A stretch of DNA of 64,000 nucleotides from Actinomycetota bacterium (lineage in GTDB: Bacteria; Actinomycetota; Thermoleophilia; Solirubrobacterales; 70-9), in NCBI GenBank assembly GCA_018268415.1, contig JAFDWO010000011.1:1-64000 (forward strand), given 5' to 3'. The position numbers and the translations under genes were made by a program. Below, in pieces: positions 43,540-53,457 of the stretch. The notes beneath the pieces are model-generated. The model ran no database searches, was not told the DNA's origin, and worked only from the letters and a program-made list of their open reading frames with translations. Numbering within the stretch: the stretch's first letter is position 1; each line of letters begins with the position of its first letter.

Positions 43540-43558
43540 AGCAATTATCAATTTTGCT
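43540..43558. promoter_or_regulatory. Candidate TetR operator between tetR-type and MFS genes
   Basis: AGCAATTATCAATTTTGCT has 5-bp inverted arms AGCAA/TTGCT around a 9-bp AT-rich core, in the only AT-rich part of the 78-base divergent gap. It ends 15 bases before the MFS start. The symmetry is short, so confidence is low. Confidence 0.35.
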
Positions 43559-43573
43559 AGGCTGCGCCTCGGC

Positions 43574-45151
43574 ATGTCGGTGACCGCCGAGACAGCACCC
43601 GCCGCGCCCTCCGGTCACGCCGGCCGCCGCGGGCACCCCTGGTTGACCTTGATCAGCGTTGCCCTCGGCGTGATCATGGTCGGGCTCGATGGCTCGGTGG
43701 TCGCGATCGCCAACCCGGCGATCGGCGAAGACCTCGGCGCCTCGCTCTCGCAGCTGCAGTGGATCACCAACGCCTACCTACTGACCCTTGGGGTCACGCT
43801 GATCCTCGCGGGCAAACTCGGCGACCGTTACGGCCGCCGCCTGATGTTCCTGATCGGCGTGGTCGGCTTCGGCCTCGCCTCGGCGGGCATCGGGCTGATC
43901 GGCTCGACCACCGGCGTGATCGCCCTGCGCGTTGTCCAGGGGGCCTTCGGCGCGCTTCTGATGCCGAACTCGCTGGCGATCCTGCGCGCGACCTTCCCAC
44001 CCGAGAAGCTGAACATGGCGATCGGCATCTGGGGCGGCTCCTCGGCGATCTCGGTGGCGCTCGGGCCGATCGTCGGCGGCCTCCTGGTCGAGCACGTCTC
44101 CTGGGAGTCGGTCTTCTTCCTCAATCTGCCGATCGCCGCGATCGCCCTGGTTATCGGCGCCGCGGTCCTCGCCGAGAGCCGTTCGAATGCCGAGCACCAC
44201 GCCGACTTCCCGGGCATCGCCCTGCTCGCCGCGGGCCTCTTCGCTCTCGTCTTCGGCCTGATCAAGGCACAGGAATGGGGCTGGGGCTCGGCCCGGACGC
44301 TCGGCCTCCTGGCGGGCGGGATCGTCCTCCTCGTCGCCTTCGGCCTGGTCGAGGCGCGCACCCGCTTCGCCCTGCTGCCGATGCGTCTCTTCCGCAACCG
44401 CTCGCTGTCGATCGGGACGGGGACGATCCTGGTCGGCTTCCTCGGCATGTTCGGCGTCCTCTTCTTCCTCACGCTCTACCTGCAGAACGTGCACGGCTAC
44501 TCGCCGGTCCAGGCGGGCGTGCGGCTGTTGCCGCTGAGCATCTCGATGATGTTCGGCTCGCCGCTCGGGGGCGTCCTCACCGAGAAGCTCGGCCCGCGGC
44601 CGCCGCTGGTCGCCGGGCTCGCCCTGCTCGGCGCCGCCCTGCTGTTGATGACCGGGCTCGAACCCGACTCCAGCTACGGCAGCCTGTGGCCGCCGCTGGT
44701 GATGGTCGGTCTTGGGCTCGGCCTCGTGATCACCGCCTCGGCCGAGGCGATCGTCGGCAACGCCCCGGTCGACGACGCCGGTGTCGCCAGCGGCCTGCAG
44801 TCGACGGCGATCCAGGTCGGCGGGGTGATGGGCACCGCGATCCTCGGCTCGATCCTCGCCGGCAAGGTCGGCTCCGTCCTCTTCGAAAAGCTGACCGGCG
44901 CAGGGGTCCCCGCCCCGGTCGCGAGGCAGCTGGAAGGCGCGAAAGAGCTGGTCGGCCAGGGTGCGGCGCCGGTCCAGGGCGTCCCCGCCAACCTGCAGAG
45001 CGCAGTGGTCACCGGCAGCCACGAAGCCTTCATGGCCGGCCTCCACACGGCGATGCTGGTCGGCGGCATCCTCGCCCTGCTCGCCGCCGGGGCGGCGCTC
45101 TTCGTGCAGCGGACGGAAAACCCGGGCGCCGCCGGCGTCGCAGCTTCTTAG
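43574..45151 (+). CDS. MFS drug efflux transporter, DHA2 (EmrB/QacA-like)
   Basis: 525 residues with 14 predicted membrane helices, as in the DHA2 family. Motif A is [13 protein letters not shown] (about 80-92), motif C-like segment [17 protein letters not shown] (about 155-171). It exports drugs or other lipophilic compounds by proton antiport. The extracellular loop between the last helices (about 430-490) is long, as in the family. Probably controlled by the divergent TetR regulator. Most GAA-coded Glu of this protein fall in predicted extracellular loops (GED, QEW, LEPD, FEK, LEG, HEA). Confidence 0.9.
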   Translation: MSVTAETAPAAPSGHAGRRGHPWLTLISVALGVIMVGLDGSVVAIANPAIGEDLGASLSQLQWITNAYLLTLGVTLILAGKLGDRYGRRLMFLIGVVGFGLASAGIGLIGSTTGVIALRVVQGAFGALLMPNSLAILRATFPPEKLNMAIGIWGGSSAISVALGPIVGGLLVEHVSWESVFFLNLPIAAIALVIGAAVLAESRSNAEHHADFPGIALLAAGLFALVFGLIKAQEWGWGSARTLGLLAGGIVLLVAFGLVEARTRFALLPMRLFRNRSLSIGTGTILVGFLGMFGVLFFLTLYLQNVHGYSPVQAGVRLLPLSISMMFGSPLGGVLTEKLGPRPPLVAGLALLGAALLLMTGLEPDSSYGSLWPPLVMVGLGLGLVITASAEAIVGNAPVDDAGVASGLQSTAIQVGGVMGTAILGSILAGKVGSVLFEKLTGAGVPAPVARQLEGAKELVGQGAAPVQGVPANLQSAVVTGSHEAFMAGLHTAMLVGGILALLAAGAALFVQRTENPGAAGVAAS

Positions 45152-45194
45152 ACCGCTTCTCCCGCAGCGGGCCGCCATCGGCGAGGATGGGGCG

Positions 45195-46694
45195 ATGGCG
45201 GACTACGTCGCGGCGATCGATCAGGGGACCACGTCGAGCCGCCTGATCCTCTTCGACCGGGACGGGCGGATCCGACAGATCGACCAACGTGAGCACCGGC
45301 AGGTCACGCCGCGTGCGGGCTGGGTCGAGCACGATCCGCTGGAGATCTGGCAGCGGGTGCGCGAGGTGGTCGGCGGGGCGCTGGCGAGCTCCGGCGCCGA
45401 GGCCGGCGACGTCGCCGCGATCGGCATCACCAACCAGCGTGAGACGACCGTGGTCTGGGACCGGGAGACCGGGGAGCCGATCCATAACGCGATCGTCTGG
45501 CAGGACACGCGGACCGCGGAGATCGTGCGGGACCTGGCCGGCGACGAGGGCCCGGACCGGCTGCGCCGCGACGTCGGCCTGCCGCTCTCGACCTACTTCT
45601 CAGGGCCGAAGATCAGGTGGATCCTCGACCACGTGGAGGGGGCGCGGGCGCGCGCCGAGGCCGGCGAGCTGGCCTTCGGGACGATGGACACCTGGGTGCT
45701 CTGGAACCTCACCGGCGGTAAGGACGGCGGCGTCCACGCCACCGATGTCACCAACGCGAGCCGCACCATGCTGATGAGCCTGGAGACGCTCGACTGGCAC
45801 CAGCCGAGCCTCGACCTGATGGGGATCCCGCGGGCGCTCCTGCCGGCGATCCGCTCCTCCTCGGAGGTCTACGGCGAGGTGCGGGGTACGGCGCTCGGGG
45901 GTCGGCCGGTGGCGGGCATCCTCGGTGACCAACAGGCGGCGATGTTCGGTCAGACCTGCTTCGACCCGGGCGACGCGAAGAACACCTATGGGACCGGTTC
46001 GTTCCTGCTCGTCAACACCGGCGGGGAGATCGTCCACACCGAGAAGCTGCTGACCACGGTGGGGGCGAGGCTCGGGCCGGACGGGCCGCCCGTCTACATG
46101 CTCGAGGGCTCGATCGCGGTGACCGGTGCCGCGGTGCAGTGGCTGCGCGACCGGCTCGGCCTGATCAAGGAGGCGCCGGAAATCGAGAAGCTGGCGCGGA
46201 GCGTCGACGACAACGGTGGCGTCTACTTCGTCCCCGCCTTCTCCGGCCTCTTCGCTCCCTACTGGCGCGAAGACGCCCGCGGCGCCATCGTCGGCCTCAC
46301 CGCCTACGCCAACAAGGGCCACCTCGCCCGGGCGACGCTGGAGGCGACCGCCTGGCAGAGCCGCGAGGTGGTCGACGCCGCCAACGAGGTCGCCGACGTG
46401 CCCTTCTCGGAGCTGAAGGTGGACGGTGGAATGACCGCCGACGGGCTGCTGATGCAGCTCCAGGCCGATGTGCTCGGCGTGCCGGTGGTCCGCCCGTCGG
46501 TGACCGAGACGACGGCGCTCGGTGCCGCCTACGCGGCGGGCCTCGCCGCCGGCTTCTGGGCGGGCACCGACGAGCTGCGCGAGCGCTGGGCCGAGGACCG
46601 GCGCTGGGAGCCGCGGATGGCCGAGGCCGATCGCGAGCGCCAGTACCGGCAGTGGAAGAAGGCCGTGGAGCGGACCTTCGACTGGGTTGAGTGA
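45195..46694 (+). CDS. glpK: Glycerol kinase
   Basis: 499 residues from ATG at 45195 (GAGGATGGGGCG before it); the frame is open further upstream inside the MFS gene, but this start gives the standard N-terminus [24 protein letters not shown] landmarks: [66 protein letters not shown], and [19 protein letters not shown]. It phosphorylates glycerol to sn-glycerol-3-phosphate. No glpF or glpD is near. Cytoplasmic; 34 GAG to 2 GAA by hand count, in sharp contrast with the next gene. Confidence 0.96.
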   Translation: MADYVAAIDQGTTSSRLILFDRDGRIRQIDQREHRQVTPRAGWVEHDPLEIWQRVREVVGGALASSGAEAGDVAAIGITNQRETTVVWDRETGEPIHNAIVWQDTRTAEIVRDLAGDEGPDRLRRDVGLPLSTYFSGPKIRWILDHVEGARARAEAGELAFGTMDTWVLWNLTGGKDGGVHATDVTNASRTMLMSLETLDWHQPSLDLMGIPRALLPAIRSSSEVYGEVRGTALGGRPVAGILGDQQAAMFGQTCFDPGDAKNTYGTGSFLLVNTGGEIVHTEKLLTTVGARLGPDGPPVYMLEGSIAVTGAAVQWLRDRLGLIKEAPEIEKLARSVDDNGGVYFVPAFSGLFAPYWREDARGAIVGLTAYANKGHLARATLEATAWQSREVVDAANEVADVPFSELKVDGGMTADGLLMQLQADVLGVPVVRPSVTETTALGAAYAAGLAAGFWAGTDELRERWAEDRRWEPRMAEADRERQYRQWKKAVERTFDWVE

Positions 46695-46753
46695 GCGGCG
46701 ATTACCTAATAGTCACGGCTACCGATACCCAGTCTCAGTAGACTCGCGCGCCA

Positions 46754-47830
46754 GTGCTTCGTCTGCGCTTCGCCGTCACCCTGATCCTGGTCTTGCTGCT
46801 CGGCCTTGCGCTCGCCGCCGCGGCAGCAGGCAAGAAAGCGGCGCCGCTCTCGGTCAGCGCGCCGAAGGCGGCGAGCCTCTCGGTCGGCGTCCCGACGAAG
46901 GTGAAGGTCAAGGTCGCCAACCGCGGCCCGGGGCCGATCGCCGGGGTGGTGCTCCTCGCCAAGGGCTCCAGGCAGGTCAAGGTGAAGCCCGCCAAGGCGA
47001 CGGTCGGCACCCTGAAGGCGCACAAGGCCAAGTCGGTGTCCTTCACGGTCACCGCCACCGCGACCGCGGGGCCGAAGCTCCGGTTCCTCGCCACCGCCCC
47101 GAACGGGATGAAGGCGCGTGACGGGGTGGCGCTGAAGGTCGCGCCGGGGGCGAAGAAGGAAGCACCGAAAAAGGAAGAAGCGAAGAAGGTCCCCGACATC
47201 GTCGGCCGCTATTTCTGGAACTCGGAATACCTCATCACCACCTACGTCCACGGTTACTACGTCGTCGACGAACACTGGATCTACCGGGGGATCCCGAAGG
47301 AAGGGCCGCCGGCGTGCAGCGGCCAGACCGCCAACGGCGACGAAGACGGCTGCCTGCCCTACACCTGGAACGAAGAAACCGGGGCGCTGACGGTGGGCGG
47401 CGAAGGCGGCGAATACAAGGTCGGCTCGCACATCATGAAGGTCGGCTCGAAGACCTTCGAAGAAGCCGTGATGCCGGAAGCGGGGGCGCGGTTCGACGCG
47501 AGCGGCAGCTACATCAACCAGTACGGCATCTGCCCGATCAGCTGCACCTTCGTCACGATCGACCTACAGATGTCGAGCAACGGCGAATTCGCCCGCGCGT
47601 CCGGCGTCGCCGGGTTCTTCGGCGAAGGCGGTAGCTACGGTGCCCTGCCGCCCACCAGCCACGGCACCTACGCGGTCGACCCGCGCGGCCGCATCACCTT
47701 CAGCTATGCCGACGGGCATACGGCCACGGAAACGATCGGCATCATGCTGGACGGGTCGAACAACCCCGATCCCAACTACGGCCTGGTGCTGGGCAGCTCC
47801 ATCTTCCTCGGGCCGCACTCGAAGTCCTAG
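46754..47830 (+). CDS. Secreted two-part protein with CARDB-like domain
   Basis: 358 residues, GTG start. Signal peptide about 1-24. A first Ig-like region (about 28-128) has AASLSVGVPTKVKVKVANRG and AHKAKSVSFTVTAT, as in CARDB-type adhesion domains. A Lys/Glu linker (about 130-145) leads to a second domain of about 210 residues with YFWNSEYLITTYVHGYYVVD, four Cys (ACSGQ, GCLP, GICPISC) and IDLQMSSNGEFARASG. The second domain is not recognised. All 17 Glu codons are GAA, none GAG, although the adjacent glpK is almost entirely GAG. Confidence 0.75.
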   Translation: MLRLRFAVTLILVLLLGLALAAAAAGKKAAPLSVSAPKAASLSVGVPTKVKVKVANRGPGPIAGVVLLAKGSRQVKVKPAKATVGTLKAHKAKSVSFTVTATATAGPKLRFLATAPNGMKARDGVALKVAPGAKKEAPKKEEAKKVPDIVGRYFWNSEYLITTYVHGYYVVDEHWIYRGIPKEGPPACSGQTANGDEDGCLPYTWNEETGALTVGGEGGEYKVGSHIMKVGSKTFEEAVMPEAGARFDASGSYINQYGICPISCTFVTIDLQMSSNGEFARASGVAGFFGEGGSYGALPPTSHGTYAVDPRGRITFSYADGHTATETIGIMLDGSNNPDPNYGLVLGSSIFLGPHSKS

Positions 47831-47878
47831 TAGACCGGGAGCGCACCCGCCGCGGGCCGGTGGCTCTAGGCTTCAGCC

Positions 47879-48532
47879 ATGAACGACGACTGGCGCCTGC
47901 AGATCAATCTTGCCGATGAGGGGGTCGCGGGGAAGGTCGCCGATGCGATGCGCTCCGCCGAGCTGGAGCACGAGCTCGCGAACGATTTCGGCCGACGGGT
48001 GATCGTCAGCCACGAAGGCGAGACGATTTTCCTCTACGCCGGCGACCGCGATCAGGTCGATCGTGCCGAGGTTGCGGTGCGGAAGTACCTCGACGAGAAG
48101 GGCTGGGAGGCGAAGCTGGAGCTCCGCCACTGGCACTCGGCCGCCGAGGATTGGGAGGACCCCGACGCCGCCGAGCCGACCACGGCGGCCGCGGCTGCGG
48201 CCGAGCACGAGCGCCTGATGCAGACCGAGGACGAAGAGGCCGCCGAACGCGGCGGGCTTGCCGAGTTCGAGGTGCGGGTCGAGTTTCCCTCCCACCGCGA
48301 GGCGAAGGAGTTCGCCGCGAAGCTGGAGGGCGAGGGCCTCGAGCCGGTGCGCCGCTGGCGCTACATGGTCGTCGGCGCCGCCGACGAGGACGCCGCCAAC
48401 GAGCTGGCCGACCGGATCCGCGCCGAGGCCCCCGCGGACAGCAAGGTCACCGCCGAGGGCTCCCTTGCGGCCGCCTGGCGCGAGCGCCCCCCGAACCCCT
48501 TCTTCTTTCTCGGCGGTCTGGCTGACGGGTAG
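47879..48532 (+). CDS. Cytoplasmic protein of unknown function with two similar alpha/beta halves
   Basis: 217 residues, ATG start, no signal or helix. Residues about 1-85 (WRLQINLADEGVAGKVADAM through VAVRKYLDEKGWEAKLEL) and about 128-205 (FEVRVEFPSHREAKEFAAKL through NELADRIRAEAPADSKVTAEG) share the same strand-helix-strand-strand-helix-strand order, suggesting an internal duplication of a ferredoxin-like unit. The linker is Ala/Glu-rich. The function is not recognisable. Glu is mostly GAG, as expected for a cytoplasmic protein here. Confidence 0.7.
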   Translation: MNDDWRLQINLADEGVAGKVADAMRSAELEHELANDFGRRVIVSHEGETIFLYAGDRDQVDRAEVAVRKYLDEKGWEAKLELRHWHSAAEDWEDPDAAEPTTAAAAAAEHERLMQTEDEEAAERGGLAEFEVRVEFPSHREAKEFAAKLEGEGLEPVRRWRYMVVGAADEDAANELADRIRAEAPADSKVTAEGSLAAAWRERPPNPFFFLGGLADG

Positions 48533-48567
48533 CGCCCCGACCCCCGGCCCGGGGCTCTTTGAAGGCA

Positions 48568-49266
48568 TCACCTGGTAGCCCCGCCCCGCCCCGCGCGGCG
48601 CGCGAGGTGCCGCCGCACCGACTCGACGACCGCCGCCGGTTCGCGATCGAGGCGCGGCCCGGTGACGCGCGTGGTCTCGATCCCGGCGAGCATCGCGGGC
48701 TCGGGCAGCCCCGCCTCCCTCGTCAGCTCGAGGAAGCGGCGCTCCAGGCCCGAGCGGGTGAAGGGCGGATCCTCCTCGTAGATGTCGAGCGCCGCGCTGA
48801 CCTTGGCCTGGCCCCTGTGCCCCTTGGTCCGGTCGAGCAGGTCATGCATCTCGCGCAGGTCGAAGACCTTGAGCTCATCGGCGATGCGGATGTGACGTCC
48901 CACGGTCTCCCGGCGACTCGTGATCGCCACGTCGAGGATCGTCCACGAGAGGGAGGTGGCCGGGATCCCGTCCACCCGGCACCGGTCGCCGGGCGCCAGT
49001 TCGGACCGGTGCACGACGAACGGGCGCGCGCCATGACGCGGACCTCGGCCGGTGATGTCGATCCGGTCCGGTCGGGAGCGGAGCAGTCCCCAGAGCCAGG
49101 CCGCCGAGAGGTGGCTCGCGACCGATGGATAGGAGGCGAGGACCGCCGCCATGCAGCGCCGGTGCCCGACCGCGTAGACGCCGCGGTGGACGCGATGCAG
49201 CCGCCCTACTCTCGCTGCCTTGTGGGCGGCGTTCCGCCCGTACCCCAGCTCCGCGAGCTGCCTCAT
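48568..49266 (-). pseudogene. AbiEi-type/DUF559 gene with deleted nuclease core
   Basis: 232 codons remain open from ATG 49266. The N-terminal part has the AbiEi wing-helix (HRVHRGVYAVGH) and the following domain (SHLSAAWLWGLL, SLSWTILDVAI). After LTREAGLPEP (about residue 190) the text jumps to AMLAGIETTRVTGPRLDREP, which resembles the extreme C-terminus of DUF559-type endonuclease domains. The 60 or so residues in between, including the Glu/Asp catalytic strands, are missing. Upstream of the ATG the frame still encodes ELAARQHGVVA, the usual family N-terminus, but has no start codon before a TGA. Both signs point to a decayed gene, although a truncated DNA-binding protein could still be made. 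Confidence 0.6.
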
Positions 49267-49441
49267 CGCGACGACTCCGTGTTGCCGCGCCGCCAGCTCC
49301 GCAAGCCCCGATGCCCGACCTGTTGTCGTTTGTCACCCACAGGGTGACCAAGGTCTACGGGTTGGGTTCTCTCTCCCCGTCCTCTCCTCTGCTCGGCGGG
49401 GACTGCGCAACGTGCGGGGGGTTCGCCCGGCGCTCAAGTCC

Positions 49442-49461
49442 TCTTCGGCGGCTGCCGAAGA
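49442..49461 (+). repeat. Short hairpin ahead of GH18-like gene
   Basis: TCTTCGGC and GCCGAAGA form a perfect 8-bp stem with loop GGCT, ending 12 bases before the ATG at 49474 and next to the ribosome site. The 207-base leader 49267-49473 is otherwise without a gene. I could not match it to a known riboswitch. Confidence 0.55.
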
Positions 49462-49473
49462 CGGGGTGGACAG

Positions 49474-51069
49474 ATGGTCATCGTCAAGGAGAAACCGAAG
49501 GCCCCGCTGGAGCCGCCGCCGCGTGAACTTTCGGTGGTGCGGGTCGTCGTCCTGGTGGTCGTGCTCTGCGCGATCGGCTTCGGGGTGTGGCAGCTGGCGA
49601 GCAAGGAAACCCCGGCGGCGAGCGCCAAATCGGACGCGGTGCCGGTCTACTCCCCTTATGTAGACGTCACCCAGACGCCGACCTATCCGTTCCAGCTGCC
49701 GTCGTCGAACCCGGTCTCGAGCGTCTACCTGGCCTTCATCGTCAGCGACAAGGAAGAACCGTGCACGCCCTCCTGGGGGACCTTCTACACGCTGGCCGGC
49801 GCCGAGCAGGGCCTCGACCTCGACGCCCGCACCGCGCAGCTGCGCAGTCAGGGCGGCAGCGTGATGATCTCCTACGGCGGCCAGGCCAACACCGAGCTGG
49901 CGGTCGACTGCACCGATCCGGCGAAGCTCCAGCAGGCCTACCTGGAACCGATTCAGCGCTACCACGCGACGGCGATCGACCTCGACGTCGAGGGCGCCGC
50001 CCTCGCCGATGCCGCCGCCAACGCGCGCCGCGCCACCGCGATCGCCGCGGTGCAGAAGCAGCTCGCGGCCGAAAAGAAGCCGCTGAGGGTGTGGATGACG
50101 CTGCCGGTCGCGAGCAGTGGCCTCACCGCCGAAGGGATCGCTGCGGTGCGGGCGACGCTGAAGGCCGGAGTGAAGCTGGCGGGCGTCAACGCGATGACGA
50201 TGGACTTCGGCCCCGGCGAAGGGGCCGCGCACGACATGATCGCGACGATCGAGGGGTCGCTCGTCGCCACCCAGGCGCAGGTGCAGGCGCTCTGGCGCGC
50301 CGCCGGCCTGCCGAGCAGCGCGGCCGCCGCCTGGGGCCACGTCGGCGTCACCCCGATGATCGGCGTCAACGACGTGACCGCGGAGCGCTTCACCACCAAG
50401 GACGCCCACGAACTTGCGGACTTCGTCAAGCAGCGCGGCATCCCGCGCGTCTCGATCTGGTCGCTGAACCGCGATTCGCAGTGCGGCGGCGCCTTCGCCA
50501 AGGTCGGCGAGCTCTCCGACACCTGCAGCGGCGTCGAACAGAAGCCGCTCGAGTTCACCCACATCTTCAGTGCGCTGCGCGGCACCAAGACGGCCCATCG
50601 CGCGCAGGCCGAAGCTGCGGCAGCGCCGCAGACCCACGCGTCCCCGGAAGCCGACGACCCGGCCACCAGCCCCTACCCGATCTGGCGCCCCGCGGCCGCC
50701 TACGTCAGCGGCTACAAGGTCGTCTGGCAGGGCCAGATCTACCAGGCCGGCTGGTGGAACCAAGGCACCCCGCCCGGCACCGCCGCCGCCGACTCGCCGA
50801 CCGGCCCCTGGCAGCCGATCGGCCCGGTGCCGCCCGGCAGCCACGCGCCGGGGCTGGTCAAGCTCGATCACGGCAACCACTCCAGGTGGTCGCCGACGAC
50901 CGTCTACCACGGCGGCGACATGGTGACCTTCGAAAAGCTCCCCTACAAGGCCCGCTGGTACACGCAGGGCGAACAGCCGCTGGACGCCCTGCCCGCCGAC
51001 CCGAGCGCCCCGTGGGAACCGCTCTTCAAGTACCCGGGCGAGCCGAACCCAGGAGTGGAAGGCGAATGA
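49474..51069 (+). CDS. Membrane-anchored GH18-like (chitinase-type) protein with two chitin-binding repeats
   Basis: 531 residues. A cytoplasmic N-terminus (1-20) is followed by one helix (about 21-42), then a catalytic-like barrel (about 60-370) with SYGGQANTELA and AIDLDVEG (about 168-174), the D-x-D-x-E signature of GH18. A Pro/Ala linker follows and then two CBM5/12-type units: YPIWRPAAAYVSGYKVVWQG with QAGWWNQGTPP (about 401-450), and RWSPTTVYHGGDMVTFE with RWYTQGEQP (about 470-515). It overlaps the following glycosyltransferase by four bases (ATGA), so synthesis and trimming of one polysaccharide are probably coupled. Confidence 0.85.
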   Translation: MVIVKEKPKAPLEPPPRELSVVRVVVLVVVLCAIGFGVWQLASKETPAASAKSDAVPVYSPYVDVTQTPTYPFQLPSSNPVSSVYLAFIVSDKEEPCTPSWGTFYTLAGAEQGLDLDARTAQLRSQGGSVMISYGGQANTELAVDCTDPAKLQQAYLEPIQRYHATAIDLDVEGAALADAAANARRATAIAAVQKQLAAEKKPLRVWMTLPVASSGLTAEGIAAVRATLKAGVKLAGVNAMTMDFGPGEGAAHDMIATIEGSLVATQAQVQALWRAAGLPSSAAAAWGHVGVTPMIGVNDVTAERFTTKDAHELADFVKQRGIPRVSIWSLNRDSQCGGAFAKVGELSDTCSGVEQKPLEFTHIFSALRGTKTAHRAQAEAAAAPQTHASPEADDPATSPYPIWRPAAAYVSGYKVVWQGQIYQAGWWNQGTPPGTAAADSPTGPWQPIGPVPPGSHAPGLVKLDHGNHSRWSPTTVYHGGDMVTFEKLPYKARWYTQGEQPLDALPADPSAPWEPLFKYPGEPNPGVEGE

Positions 51070-53438
51070 GCATCTTCCGCCGCAAGCAAGACGGTCCGCG
51101 CCGCCAGTGGGGCGCCGACGCCCACAAGGACCCGATGCCGCAGGTGCCGCGCATCGTCGGCGATTGGACGATGACGATCGGCCGCGCCGCGGTCGTCCTC
51201 ACCGTCGCCGCCTGGGCGGCGCTCTTCTTCAGCGTCGTCAACGGCCAGGTGATCGAAGGGGTCGTCGGCCACGCCAGCCTGGTCGAGACGGTCGGCTTCC
51301 TCACCGCGGTCACCCTGCTCGCCGCCTCGGCGACCGCCTACCTCTTCGGCCGCCTCGGCTTCTACTACCGGACCAAAACCGGCCGCCGCACGCCGCGCGC
51401 GATGCTCGACGAGTTCTACGCCGAACACCGGCCCGCGGTCACCGCGCTGATCCCCTCCTACCAGGAGGAGCCCGGCGTGATCCTGATGACGCTGCTCTCG
51501 ACCGCCCTGCAGGAGTACCCGGACCTGCGCGTCGTCCTCCTCGTCGACGATCCGCCGAACCCGCGCTATGCCGGGCCGCGGCGCCTCCTCGACAGCGCCG
51601 AGGCGCTGCCCGCCGAGGTCGAGCGGCTGCTCTCGGAGCCGCGGCGCCGCTTCGACCGCGCGCTCGAGGCCTACGAGCGGAGCGCCGACCCGTCGCTGCC
51701 GACCACCGCGGCCGAGGTCCACGCCGCCGCCGCCGAGTACGAGTACGCGGGCGGCTGGGTCCGCTCCCTGAGCGACCGCTATCACGTGTCTGACCACAAC
51801 GAGGCGTTCTTCGCCAACCACGTGCTCGGCAAACTCTCCGCCGACCTGGCGGTGATCGGCGGCGCCCTGCGCAACGCCGCCGACGACGAGCCGGAGAAGA
51901 TCGACGCCGCCCGCATGGCGCAGCTCTACCGTCGCCTCGCCTGGACTTTCCGCTGCGAGGTGTCGAGCTTCCAGCGCAAGCAGTTCGCCTCGCTCTCGGC
52001 GGAGCCGAACAAGGCGATGAACCTGAACAGCTACATCGGCCTGATGGGTGGCGCCTACCGCGAAGACCTGACCCCGGCGGGCCTCTTCCTCACCCCGGTC
52101 GCCGAGCACGAGGCCGACCTCGTCGTGCCGGAAGCCGATTACGTGCTGACGATCGACGCCGACAGCGTGATCATGCCCGAGTACTGCCTGCGGCTGGTCC
52201 ACCTGATGGAGTGCGAGGAGCACCGCAACGTCGCCGTCGCCCAGTCTCCCTACAGCGCGTTCCCCGGGGCGGCGACGCGGATCGAGCGGATCGCCGGCGC
52301 CACCACCGACCTCCAGCACATCATCCACCAGGGGATGACCTACAACAACGCGACCTTCTGGGTCGGCGCCAACGCGGTCCTCCGCAAACGCGCCCTCGCC
52401 GACATTGAGCAGGTCGAGTACAAGGGCCCGTTCAAGATCTACCGTTACATCTCCGACCGCACGGTGATCGAGGACACCGAGTCGACGATCGACCTCGCGG
52501 CGGGCGGCTGGGCCCTCCACAACTACAACGAGCGCCTTGCCTTCAGCGCCACGCCGCCGGACTTCGGCTCGCTCTGCATCCAGCGCAACCGGTGGGCCAA
52601 CGGCGGCCTGCTGATCCTGCCGAACCTGTGGCGGGCGGTGCGCGAGCGCCGCAAGCGCGGTGAACGGACGAGCATCGGCGAGCTGCTGCTGCGGCTCAAC
52701 TACATGGCCTCGACCTTTTGGGCCTCGCTCTTCGTCCTCTGCCTGATGATCATCCCCTTCAACGGCCACCTGGTCTCGCCGCTCACCTACGCGGTCGCGA
52801 TCCCCTACTTCGTGGTGATGGCGATCGACCTCAAGTACTGCGGCTACAAATACTCCGACGCGCTCCGCATCTACGGCTTCAACCTGCTGCTCCTGCCGGT
52901 CAACCTGGCGGGCAGCCTCAGCTCGATCGTCCAGGCGCTGACCGGCGCCAAGGGCAAATTCATGCGCACGCCGAAGGTGCGCAACCGCACCGTGCCAGCG
53001 TTCATGTACGTCACCCTGCCCTACCTGCTGGTTGCCTGGTCGGTCTACACCTTCAAGGTCGCCTACGACAACAACCTCTGGTCGAACGCGGTCTTCGCGG
53101 CGATCAACGGGGTGCTCGGCACCTACGCGATCGTTGCCTTCATCGGTGTCCGGACCTCACTTGCCGACATCTGGGTCAACGTCGTCTCCTGGCTCTACAA
53201 GCCGCAGGGGCCGAAGAAGATGGCCGCCCGCGCGCCCGCGGCGCTGCAGCCGACCCCGGAGGGGACCGCCAACTGGGAGCTGGTCCTCTACCTCGGCCAC
53301 GCCGACCGGCGGCGCCGGCCGCGCGAGACCCCGGAAGCGCCGAGCGAGCTCGACCGGGCGCCGCTCACCCTGCCCGTCTCGGCCCCCGAAGTCAACCCGG
53401 CGGCGCTTGGTCGCGACGTCGCGTCGGAGACGGCCTAG
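51066..53438 (+). CDS. GT2 family polysaccharide synthase (cellulose/chitin-synthase-like)
   Basis: 790 residues; ATG overlaps the previous stop. Two N-terminal helices (about 37-60 and 72-95) precede a GT-A catalytic domain: ALIPSYQEEPGVILMTLLST (about 132), VVLLVDDPPN, TIDADSVIMPEYC (DxD, about 363-375), VIEDTESTIDL, and the QRNRW (Q-x-x-R-W, about 505) motif of processive synthases. At least four C-terminal helices follow (about 545-690), then a Pro-rich cytoplasmic tail. It should polymerise and extrude a beta-linked polysaccharide. The neighbouring GH18-like enzyme suggests an N-acetylglucosamine-containing product, as inference. Confidence 0.88.
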   Translation: MSIFRRKQDGPRRQWGADAHKDPMPQVPRIVGDWTMTIGRAAVVLTVAAWAALFFSVVNGQVIEGVVGHASLVETVGFLTAVTLLAASATAYLFGRLGFYYRTKTGRRTPRAMLDEFYAEHRPAVTALIPSYQEEPGVILMTLLSTALQEYPDLRVVLLVDDPPNPRYAGPRRLLDSAEALPAEVERLLSEPRRRFDRALEAYERSADPSLPTTAAEVHAAAAEYEYAGGWVRSLSDRYHVSDHNEAFFANHVLGKLSADLAVIGGALRNAADDEPEKIDAARMAQLYRRLAWTFRCEVSSFQRKQFASLSAEPNKAMNLNSYIGLMGGAYREDLTPAGLFLTPVAEHEADLVVPEADYVLTIDADSVIMPEYCLRLVHLMECEEHRNVAVAQSPYSAFPGAATRIERIAGATTDLQHIIHQGMTYNNATFWVGANAVLRKRALADIEQVEYKGPFKIYRYISDRTVIEDTESTIDLAAGGWALHNYNERLAFSATPPDFGSLCIQRNRWANGGLLILPNLWRAVRERRKRGERTSIGELLLRLNYMASTFWASLFVLCLMIIPFNGHLVSPLTYAVAIPYFVVMAIDLKYCGYKYSDALRIYGFNLLLLPVNLAGSLSSIVQALTGAKGKFMRTPKVRNRTVPAFMYVTLPYLLVAWSVYTFKVAYDNNLWSNAVFAAINGVLGTYAIVAFIGVRTSLADIWVNVVSWLYKPQGPKKMAARAPAALQPTPEGTANWELVLYLGHADRRRRPRETPEAPSELDRAPLTLPVSAPEVNPAALGRDVASETA

Positions 53439-53457
53439 GCGATCGATCGGCCCCGGC

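Noticed and set aside
49267-49473. Possible riboswitch in the leader of the GH18-like gene
   Set aside because: One short hairpin is clear, but no conserved core of a cyclic-di-GMP, cyclic-di-AMP or other class was found.
49587-51065. N-terminal extension of the GT2 synthase through the whole GH18-like gene
   Set aside because: The extension is a low-complexity shadow; the ATGA overlap at 51066 and the normal N-terminus support the short form.
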